Part shown: in pieces, positions 54,957 through 64,000 of the stretch
How positions within the stretch are numbered: position 1 is the first letter of the stretch
Layout: every line of letters begins with the position of its first letter
DNA from: Botryosphaeria dothidea
Lineage: Eukaryota; Ascomycota; Dothideomycetes; Botryosphaeriales; Botryosphaeriaceae
DNA: 64,000 bases
Reading direction: 5' to 3'
NCBI GenBank assembly: GCA_011503125.2
Contig: WWBZ02000001.1
Span: 6,014,001 to 6,078,000 of the forward strand
Made by a program: the position numbers and the translations under genes
Notes under the pieces: generated by a model
Database searches by the model: none
Seen by the model: the letters and a program-made list of their open reading frames with translations, nothing else
What the model was told of the DNA's origin: nothing

Positions 54957-57900
54957 CTAGAAACACCATTGGTTCAACCATTGTTCCATCAGAGCAGCGT
55001 TGATTGACTCCAAGGAGCGCATCTCATGGCTTGATTCGCGAGCTCGGATGGTCTCAAAGGGGACACCCATATGGTCCCCATCGCCGAGACTCTGGAAAAA
55101 GTCTAGAAGCTTGAGGGCGGGTTTGTTCTGGAAATCCTCTTCGGTGGGGTCGCTGAAATTTTCAAGGGCCTTCACCCAGGTTTTGAAATCGACGGGCATC
55201 GCTTCGTAGCGCTTTTGAATCGGATGGATCAACGAGCTCCACTCAATAGGACTTGGGTTGACGAGGTGGAAAACGGCTGGTCCTGTTCCATCTGCGGGTG
55301 ATCTCGGTGCATAAATCAACTCGACCATGATTCTGGCAAGGTTATCCTATGACAAAAGGTTAGTTACATCGCATGGTAGTGGGAATGGGAGTCATACCAC
55401 TGTAATCCAATCAACGACCATACCACCAAGATCTTGAGGAACAACTTGAAGCGCCTTTGAAGTCTTGATAAGCGATGGGACCCACTCTTGAGTGTTCCAT
55501 TGTCCCTCCTTAGATGATGGACCTGCAATTTGGCCGACGCGGTAGATTGTGCTCGGAATCTCCATGCGGGAAGAAGCAGCTGCAAGAATCTGTTCAGCAA
55601 TGAATTTAGACTCTCCATAGCCCTGTAGCAGCGAAGCCCGAGGGTCATTAATCGCGGTCTCCGGGATAGATGCGCCAGAATGCGAGTTCCAGGCACCGAC
55701 TGCTGCGACGGAAGATACGAAATGGACGTGCGCTTTTCTCATACTTTGTCGACTAAAGCCAATCAGGCGTGCAATCCCCTCAATGTGAGGGTGCTCGAAT
55801 GCCTCAACGGGATGATGAAAATTGATCTTCCAAGCGTTGTGGATAATGGTGTCGACCGACCGCAACAGAGCGTCGTATTTTGGTCTGGGGAGGCCGAAAT
55901 TTCCCAATGCAAGATTGGCATGTAGGAACTCGACGCGGTTTTTCGAATTGGGCCTGTAAGCCTCTCTCTCTGGAACTGTGACGCTGGCGCTCCTCGGAAT
56001 CCTGTGATCTGTTCAGACAGTAGACTCGGCTGACCAAGGGATTTTCAAGGAGCTGGTATAATAAATAATAGCCCAGTGAACCAATGGATCCAGTTAGGAT
56101 CACTACATGTGTCCTGATCCTGTTGAAAGATCGGATTGGCTGTCTTGGCCCATATTCTTCCTTGCTGTGCTTATTGATCAGTGCCTGTATCTTCTCCAGT
56201 CTTGTGTGCTGGTTGTCCATGATCAGCTGGTCCATCAACTTCTCGCCGTTTGAGAGCCGTTGAATGTATGTCGCTAGAATGTCGAGATTTCCACAAGAAT
56301 AAATCATTTGAGTGTTGATGAGCGCGGACCATATCTCGCAAGGCTCTACTCAGCTTCAGTACATGGAGAGAGTCAAGACCTTGGGAGGGAAAGCTGGCTT
56401 TTCGGTCGATTTGCTCTAATGGAAGACCAATAAGGTTGGAGGCGGCCTGACGAATGGCTTTCAAGATTTCCTTCCAGCTCGCATCATTGGGCATCTCGAA
56501 CAACTCCTTATCTCCTGACTGCTCATAAATCGCATCGATCTCACGTCGGTAATCGTCCAAGACCGCTCGTCTTCGAATGGACCCTTTAGCAGTTGTCTGT
56601 AGTGGTTTTGCCTTGGAGACTATTGCGACCCTGTCGTTCGATAATCTAGCCTATGCTGGGCCGGCTTCGTTCGCTTTCTCGATATCGGACCAGAGCTGAT
56701 CCACGAACTCGGTGGGCCTCTCACTGTATTTTTCCCAGTGAGGTTTCACTAGAGCGGCAGCTTCGAATCTTCCCTCGCCAAGGATCACAGCGCGGTAGAC
56801 CAATGGATGACTTTGGATCATGTTTTCCATGGCACTCGGGTTGAATTTCTCGCCGTTCCTCAACACAATCACATCGTCGAGCCTTCCAACAAATCGCCAA
56901 AGGTGTGGCCTCCCGGGATGTTGCTCATAGATGTCTTTGGCTCGGTAGACTCGCTTGTCGGGGAATTTGTGAAATATACCGTGGAAATCTCGATTCTCCC
57001 CCCTCGGGATGGTAAGCTCACAGCCACCGCCCTCGGCAGGTCGTATCTCGATCCCATATGCTGGTGCCCATTCAAAATACTCCCAATCTTCTGCCTTCTC
57101 CTGGATCAAGCTTACCAAGAGCCCTATTTCAGTGGACCCCATAATGTTTTGGAGATTGATCTGCTGGCTCAGACGGTCACCCACTTCCAGCGGGAGAGGC
57201 GCACCGCCAATAAAGACTGTGTGAAACCTCTTCAATACTTCGACTCCTTTCTGACTTGAACTCAGTTCTTCAAGGATGGAGGCGGCTATGATCGCAGTGG
57301 GCTTCGTAGCACCAGTCGTATCCAGAACCCGCTCGAGGAGACCGGGCGTTATCGGCATGTCTGGACACTGAATAACAGGATATCCATGGAAGATCGACTC
57401 GACAATCGCCATGATGCCCATCATGTGGAAGTATGGGCTCATGGTCAGGAAAAGGCCGCCTTTGCCCGCTGCACTTGGGAATGCCGCGACTCTTGCCGGT
57501 GGAATTGGCAGGCGACTAATCCAATCGAGAGTACCAAAGTACCCATTAGTGAGATAAACAGGCTTTGGAAGACCTAAAGGAGTCAGAGGTGCCATCATTT
57601 GCGCGAACACTCTCTGGACGTTGACCTACCTGTTGTTCTAGAACTCTGTACGACGACAATCGCCTTGTCTTCGACCTCCCAAAACGTTCTGCTCATTGGG
57701 AATGGCGTTGTCGGGCTCAACAATTCTTCCATATCCGGTATTTCCAACGAATTGATATCGGGCAGAACCTCTCTAAGTGTTTTGATGAAGCCTGCTCGCT
57801 CCGTGCTGTAGAAGATTTTGGAGCATTTCGTTGTCTTCAGGATGTGTTCCGAAGCTGCTTTAGAGTTTCTCGGAGAAAGAAAGCAGGCCTACGTGATTGT

Positions 57901-58220
57901 GAGCCAAATTTCGTAGTCACATCGCCACATGAGAGCTCTTGAAAGAAAGATACATACCACTTTGTCCACCTTTGCGCAAGCAGCCAGAAAGACAGCGTAC
58001 CGAACATCATTGACATCAATGTACGCCAAGCTCTCCTGGTCGCTACTCTCTTTAGTATGTTCATCGATGTACCAGGAAAGTTGATTGGCAACAATAGCCA
58101 GCTCCCGAAAAGAAAACTTCTTCCATGTCTGGGCAGTACCAGGACCGGCAGGGTGTAACCAGAATGTCTGATCTGTGGATCATGGGGCGTATTTCGGTGA
58201 TCGAGATTGTAACTCTCCAC
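54957..58220 (-). pseudogene. NRPS-like adenylate-forming reductase (A-T-R), inactivated
   Basis: Domains in order from the right: an adenylation domain (ESLAYIDVNDVRYAVFLAACAKVDKV, then after an intron 57889-57957 CFLSPRNSKAA; SSRTTGLPKPVYLTNGYF across another; GSTEIG; FVGRLDDVIVLRNGEKFNP), a carrier domain with GLDSLHVLKL, and a reductase domain with VVILTGSIGSLGYYLL, IIHNAWKINF and FVSSVAAVG. The C-terminal exon 54957-55343 ends LNQWCF. Breaks are a TAG at 56651-56653 (GPA-stop-ARLSND, CAG expected), a frameshift near 56310, another near 55935, and Arg in place of Gly in the SSGTTG loop. The first exon is not visible, and a solo LTR lies 180 bases upstream. Intact relatives reduce a carrier-bound acid to an aldehyde or alcohol; this copy cannot. 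Confidence 0.85.
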
Positions 58221-58398
58221 TTATTAACATCACCTTCGGGGATAGGTACCGTCGGCAACGATCGGAAGAGGCGTCTGCGGTGTGGACAGGAAAGTGCACG
58301 GTAGTTCTCATATGCTCTCGAAGTGCAAAAGCTGAGAATCGATGCAGAATCCGACGATGGCCCGCTCCTATCGCACCCAGCTTATTTCGAAGACATAA

Positions 58399-58648
58399 TG
58401 TCAGACTATTTTGCCCTACTATATCAGGCGTCACATTCCTTCGGGCATCAGGATCAGTAGCTACTCTTTGCCACCTCCTCAATACTCCTCATATTCACAA
58501 GCTTCGGATATCAACATCGGCTTCTGTTCTCCTCGGTTATTCAAACACTCTTTTATGTATATAAGTAAGCCTAACGACCCCCCTCTCAGGAGATAAGCAG
58601 AATCTACTCTCTCTTCTGACCTCACACTCTTCACTCTCAAATCCAACA
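58399..58648 (+). mobile_element. Solo LTR (family A), 5-bp TSD
   Basis: 250 bp, from TGTCAGACTATT to AAATCCAACA, flanked by perfect CATAA copies at 58394-58398 and 58649-58653. TATATAAG lies near 58557 on the plus strand. The last ~100 bases match the copy at 22289-22528 in reverse orientation. No internal domain remains. It sits where the first exon or promoter of the NRPS-like gene should be. Confidence 0.88.
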
Positions 58649-58653
58649 CATAA

Positions 58654-59492
58654 TATCGGCCTTTATGGTGCAAGAAATAAATACTGTTGCTTTTCCACTT
58701 CACGACTAAAGTATTCTGTGTTGTGTCGGGCTGTGACTACATCCGCCTTTCGTACTAAAATGTAAGAAATACCTTCCGCGGCAGCCAGAATCGACCAACT
58801 ATTATATTTCGCATGTTTCATGGGCACACATTCTGAGATTCCTTGTCGAAGCCGCGCAACCTTCTAAACGTTATCCTGTCGCTTCCATCAACTACGAGCT
58901 ATGAGCACGTTCTGTGGTTGTGCGACCTTGAACTAAACAAATCCCACTCGCACTGCTGCCGGTTTACAGGTCTCCTGTAGTACATCATGCACGCTCGATT
59001 ACGAAGCCAAAGCGAGCGCAAACAGCATCCATACATCTTAAAAATGATCTAATGTTCCGCTATCCCCGATCCCGGACGCAAACTTGAGGCCAATAAGCCT
59101 CCTATCCATAGGACTCTTAGAGATCTGTCATGGAGCTGACCGGATTACCCCCGCTCAACCCCGGCCTTATCCCCGACAAGATTCCGCGAATTTCCGACAG
59201 ATCGAGCGCCGAGCCCAGTCAAAAGACCCAACAACTACAAACCCCAGGACACAATCAGATTCTGGAGTAAGTTTTTTCCTGCAGAGGACAGGAAATAATG
59301 GCTAGTTGGAGTGCAAGATTGCAGCAAATGGACCAAAGGGAAATTCTCGTTTGCCAGGATAATCATGAATTGCAGTGCAGCAGGCGCGCCGGGACGTTTG
59401 CAAATGCAGAGGGCAATTTCGGGGAAATCAAAGCAATGCGCGGACGACGATGTGTAACCGCCATTTCGAAATCCGAGAAGAAGGGATGGCCA
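58654..59492. other. Intergenic, about 840 bases
   Basis: No gene recognised; a plus frame at 59298-59564 overlaps the end of the HET relic and lacks any domain. Confidence 0.4.
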
Positions 59493-61366
59493 TCAATGAA
59501 CGCGGAACTCAACACCCCTCAACATCATCTGTTCAGTAAACGCCCGCACCCCCTGAAAGCCTAGGAATTCCTCCAGCGGCGTGATGCCCTAAGTCCGCCA
59601 ATCGCGGTAGCAATGCGGTGACACGACCTTGAGCCTGCGAAACTCGGTGCTGTCAAGCAATCCAGAAAGCCAGTCGAACAGCTCCCGCCGCTCTTGCTCC
59701 AGTACCGCCTTAGCCGCCTCTTTGTCGTCATCGCCTGCCTTTAACTCGCAGAAGCACGTCGCCCGCATGCACATCTTCAGCACTTTCAGGTTCGCAGAAA
59801 GCCGCCTGCCTATCAGCATCGCACGGCGCTCAGTCGGCATGGACGCTCCGGCATCGTCCACAAGCTCTTTCGCAAAGTTCAGCAGCGACGAGAGTTCCAC
59901 AGCGAGGTGTTTCATGGAGACTAAATTCTGCCAGGCATTGCCGGACGCGCAATTCGTGGGTAGCCTAGTCGGATGGGTGAGTCTGACGGAGCACAGGGTC
60001 GGTTTCACGGGCTCGAGGGTCGTGTGTATAAGGTAGCAGTGGCGTTGCTGCTGGTGCTCGTAGAGAGGGAAGCACATCCTCCCGCCCCCTTCACTGAGAG
60101 GAGAATCCTCGGCATCTGGGGGACAGTCGACGCTAGAGCCTCCCTTGATGACATTGATATGCAGGCTGTGCAGCTCTGTGAGCCATCTGAGCATCACGTA
60201 TGTTTCGGGACTGGTTGCGGCCGTGTACACAATCGTCAGGTCTGCCACATTCAATGATGGTTTGTGGCTTAGGTCGAATGTGGGTGTGCAGCTGCCAAGA
60301 TAGTCCAGCCGAAGATCAACGGCGCAATGTTGGAATCGCGAAAAGGAGAAGCAAGCGGTTCAGACCGTCTAACAGGGCTGTTGTCGTCGGCGATGTCAGA
60401 TGCTTGAGCTCGAACTTGATGGTTTTCCAGCCATTTGTGGATGATTTCCGCATTGAAGCGGCCCATCAAGCCTGAGTAAAGGTCGATTACGGATTTCGAA
60501 TAATCCGGTTCCAGTTCTGTCTTGACCAGGCCAAGTGACTCGTATATCTTATCTCGCGCGTCTGTACATGTGGAACTTTCGAATTGTTCCAACACGCTCT
60601 CGAGGCCCTCCATCCCCTGGGGAAGCTCTGATCCTGGAGCCTGATATATTACTTGTTGACGGTACAACGTTGTCGAGGGAGAATTCGCAGCCGTGCGCGC
60701 ATACTCAGTCATGCCGTGATATACTGCTCTTTTGAGAAATATGGACAGCGCTTCCAAAGGAGCGGTCGCCTCGCTACACATGAATAGCACTTGGCGAGAG
60801 AGTAGAACTTCTTGCTTTATCCACACCCTAGCCCAACACGGTCGTGCAGTCAGTCCTATCAGCGCCTCCCAGATCTCCTGGAGTGCTCTCCGATTGAGAG
60901 TCGATTATGACAGCCCATGCTGCCATTGAATTGCCGCGAAGATTGTATCACTCTTCCGGTCGGGTGGTCCCAGCCAGGCAATCGTGCGCACGGCGTTTGA
61001 GAAAATCTGACGCATGCAGCCAACCTGGTGGTTTCTTTCCTGAATTTTATCCTGGTCACTACATAGTACATCTATCAAAAGGGTGCGTGAGGTCCGTACT
61101 CCTCGTAGCTGTTTTAGGAAATGCCAAAGGTTCGAGCGGACTAAGAAAGGCCGGCTATTGACGCGAATTGTCTGGACGCCATCTTCAATGTCTCCCCAGG
61201 TGTACGATAGCGCCTCGTAGTGGCGACAGCTGTTTTCCTTGTCGTGAGTGATCCTGCAGGAGACAACATTGGCGGGGTCAGCTGCCGGCAGGAGATAAAC
61301 GAAGCGAATGTGGTGGTTTGGTAGGGGAGAATGCACGAAGGGACACTCGGGCTCGTCGTCAGCCAT
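59493..61366 (-). pseudogene. HET-domain (heterokaryon incompatibility) protein, inactivated
   Basis: From ATG 61366 the HET domain reads RHYEALSYTWGD, LLIDVLCSDQDKIQERNHQV (relatives LWIDALCINQ), MRQIFSNAVRTIAWLG. The frame stops at TAA 60905-60907 and then goes on in the same phase: LNRRALQEIWEALIGL, CWARVWIKQEV, DARDKIYESLGLV and EPDYSKSVIDLYSGL, all typical HET C-terminal blocks, to 60269. A second open part, 60254-59589, is in another frame (an intron or frameshift lies near 60260) and is cut by TAG at 59589-59591, after which it continues to TGA at 59493-59495 (ITPLEEFLGFQGV). HET proteins trigger cell death on non-self contact; this copy has at least two nonsense codons. CAA-to-TAA is the simplest origin of the first. 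Confidence 0.78.
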
Positions 61367-61790
61367 AGCTATCCTGCGGGAATTGAAAGAAGCGTGGAAA
61401 TGAGAAGCTCAGAAGAAAGTTGGAAATCCCGAGTTTCTGGGGCGAGCGGGCGTGTGGATTTAGGCAGCAAACCCGCGGATTGGCGGCTCGGATGGAGCCG
61501 CGATAATGTCTCTCATCCAGTGAGGCTGAATCCAACGGCGCTATCTTGAGTTGTGGCGGGGATAACACGCAACTTGGACATAGCTCGGGAGGAATACGTA
61601 GGACGGTTCCCAATTGCACGGTTCATTGGCGGGTGGACACGGCAAGGAGGACAGGGCAACGGAGCGTTTCACTGTGACCCACGAAACGCAGCCTTCCGGC
61701 GCCTGATGTTTCAATGAAACTGAGATCTGAAGCCCTCAAAAAGTCCACCTCCTGTCCATCCTTTCTCCAAGACCAACCAGAATCACGACC
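61367..61790. other. Divergent promoter region
   Basis: 424 bases between the HET relic and the plus-strand gene at the right edge. Nothing else recognised. Confidence 0.45.
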
Positions 61791-64000
61791 ATGATAGAAG
61801 CTCTTACAGTAACGTACTCGGTGGTGAGTGGCTGGCTCTTGTTGTTTCGTTCCAACCCCACAAACGGTCCGAGAGGGGGAGCTTGAGCTCTGATTCACTG
61901 ACGCCATCATCTCAACCCAGGTGAACCTCACCTCCACAGTCCTTACACAGGCAAAAACCCTCAGCAACCTTCGCGATAAATACCAAAATGCCGCCTCGAC
62001 CATCACTGCCATATGCGCCGAATCCTCGTCCATCAGTGCTTCGCTGTCCCAGATCCAAAATCTCCTTGTCCGCGATTCCGGCATCCTCGATTCACACTTG
62101 ACGAACCGCCCGGAGCTCCGGGAAACATTCGACACGGCGCTTACGGGCTGCGAGGTTGTATACGCATGTCTCGAGGAGGAAATACAGCGGCTATGCGCCG
62201 GCGCGCACGGCGCTGACGCCATGACGTGGAGAGTTCGCTGTCGTTTCATCTGGCGCGAAGACACGATGCGCGACCTGCTGTCACAGCTGCGTGGCCAGCA
62301 GATGGCGTTGAACCTCCTGATCCAGATGCTGCAGCTGGAGTCTTTGTCCGAGCTCAAGCAGCTCATGCGCGACAACAATGCCATGATCTCCAAGGTGGCA
62401 CAGCGGTCGCGTTCGTTGCGTGAAACGCACCCGCGCATACGCGTTTCGTCCATCTTCTCCGCGGATCGGGAGAGCACCCTTGGCCGCTCCTCGACGATTG
62501 CGTCAACGATTGCATCGACAATTGATCAGACCGAGTTCGAATTCGACGATACCATTGTCAATTCGAGGGCGTATAGACGGGCTTTGGCTGCTGCTCAGAA
62601 GCGCCCCGGAACTGCCGGTACTGCTGGTCGGTCTGTTTCTGAACCTACTGTGGATGCCGTTCCTGATATTGGAAAGCTGGATATTGGTGATACCTCTGGG
62701 GAAGTCAAGGCTCCTGCAGTAGAGTCGGAGCAAGATGAGTTCGAAACGAGCTCGATTTCGACAGAAAAGAATGTCCACGGAAGCTCCATCCTGCCTGAAG
62801 CCGAAGCTACAGAGGATCGAACTGTCGTAGACCAGTCAGACTCGGCGGAGAGGAAGTCAAGCGTGGGAGCAATTTCAATGGAAGATTCAGCCCCGACTGA
62901 ACGCAAACTCAGCCAGGACAGGACTTCGACAGAGAGCCCCGTCCCTGCTGGTGAGAAAGAAGATAGAGTGGAAACGACAAGTGCTACACCCATTGAATCA
63001 CCCCGTAGCAATCCTCCTCGAGTTCAAAGGAAGCCATTACCATCCGGCCGTCATATTCTGATGCCATCCGCTTCAATGTCAACGCTGTCATCGAACTGGA
63101 CCGCCGAGGTATCTCACGACAGAAAGGACAGCGCCGACACGATCTCAAGGGTATCAACAGCCACAACTGTAACTCCATCGATCTTTTCTACGGGCTCCAA
63201 TCCGGCAACGAACTCTAGCATATCACTCCCAGACACCATCGACTCAGCCTCAGAACCCGACGACAACGACGCCGAGACCCTCGTCGAGCAAAACAGCCCA
63301 CCTGGCGCCGCCTCCCACACCCTTCCACCCGACGAGCCCCCCGAAACCACCAATCCCGAACTCCAAACCATCGCCTCACAGCTCAGCATGTCCGAGACCT
63401 CCTACCTCAGCAAACTCAACATCCTCCGCACCTTCATCGAAGAGCCCATCTCCCGACGCTGGCCGGACGCCTGGTCGCACTTCCCGGCGTTCCACTCCCT
63501 CACCGCCATCCGCAGCAGCAGCGCCACCCACCTCCAACACGCCACGGCCGCCGCCCTCGCCCGCACCTTCCGCGCCTGGCTCGCCTCCTCGCGCGCCGCC
63601 TACACATCGTACTTCCAGCAGCACCCGCACACCGCCGCCGCCCTGCGCGCGCGCCGCGAAGCCGACCCCGCGGGCTTCGGCGCCTTCCTCGACACCTTCG
63701 CGTCGACGCACAACCTCGACGACCTGCTGCGCACGCCGCTGCGCCGCTTCCACTTCTACTGCCAGACGGCGTCGCGCGCGGCCGCGGCCGCGCCCAAGCA
63801 CGCCGAGCTCCGCGCCTGCGCGGACGAGCTGGCGGGCGTGAAGAGGGCGTGCGACGGCGCGCTGGCCGCCGCGCAGCGGGCCGCCGGGATGGCGGAGCTG
63901 CGGCGCCGGATCGAGGGCGTGCAGCCGGCGTATGCGGAGGGGCTGGGGCTGGGCGCGGAGGAGAGGCGGTTGGTCAGGCAGGAGGCGGTGGCGTGCAAGG
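61791..64000 (+). CDS. STAND-type N-terminus with probable RhoGEF (DH-like) domain, partial
   Basis: Exon 1 is 61791-61823, then a 97-nt intron, then an open frame from 61921 to the window edge, over 700 residues in all and cut at the 3' end. The start MIEALTVTYSV joins VNLTSTVLTQAKTLSNLRDKYQNAASTITAICAESSSI, the helical N-terminal domain otherwise found before NACHT/ankyrin modules. A long acidic, Ser/Thr-rich linker (about residues 220-500) follows. Then comes ASQLSMSETSYLSKLNILRTFIEEP, with later DDLLRTPLRRFHFYCQTAS, which resembles the first and third conserved regions of a Dbl-homology Rho exchange factor. This assignment is tentative. Codon usage is strongly GC-biased at the 3' end. It is intact as far as seen. 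Confidence 0.6.

Noticed and set aside
1..64000. CRISPR arrays, riboswitches, operons or Shine-Dalgarno sites
   Set aside because: The DNA is eukaryotic (spliceosomal introns throughout); no regularly spaced repeats were seen.

Overview
The window looks like nuclear DNA of a filamentous ascomycete (Pezizomycotina). Genes carry many short introns (about 44-70 nt, usually GTRAGT...YAG), and the families are typical of that group: a Zn2Cys6 regulator, allantoate-type and sugar-porter transporters, an EF-hand NADPH oxidase, HET and NACHT proteins, and an NRPS-like reductase. All exon structures were worked out by hand from splice signals and frame continuity. The class and species cannot be told from the sequence.

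Layout. 1-15 kb is gene-dense and appears intact. A tiny secreted six-cysteine protein (+) is followed by six minus-strand genes: aldo-keto reductase, Zn2Cys6 factor, cytochrome-b5/FMN 2-hydroxyacid dehydrogenase, allantoate-family transporter, NoxC-type NADPH oxidase, and a protein with four ZZ-like zinc-finger repeats. 15-28 kb is accessory: a fragment of a membrane protein family, an SDR, a decayed patatin plus subtilisin locus, a solo LTR, a stop-broken unknown gene, an intact DUF7053-like gene and a large ankyrin gene with an in-frame TGA. 29-37 kb holds a secreted GPI-like protein, a kinase with a late nonsense codon, a divergent SDR/transporter pair and a GT25-like glycosyltransferase. 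38-40.6 kb is a repeat island: two inverted solo LTRs with exchanged target-site duplications, a truncated surface-protein gene and a perfect 27-bp hairpin element. 40.8-42.8 kb is an alpha-glucoside-type sugar porter with carbon-repression-like sites. 44.8-61.4 kb is mostly decayed: a NACHT-ankyrin gene, a decarboxylase-like amidohydrolase, an NRPS-like adenylate-forming reductase and a HET gene all carry stops or frameshifts, while a surface protein, a secreted carboxylesterase and an alpha/beta hydrolase remain open. The right edge cuts into a long gene with a STAND-type N-terminus and a possible RhoGEF domain.

Common thread. Housekeeping and transport genes are clean, whereas most STAND/HET/patatin-type self-recognition candidates and the secondary-metabolism genes carry nonsense codons explicable by C-to-T change (CAA/CAG to TAA/TAG, CGA to TGA, TGG to TAG). 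Together with solo LTRs this suggests an accessory, repeat-rich region hit by point-mutation decay. RIP is a possible cause but is not proven here.
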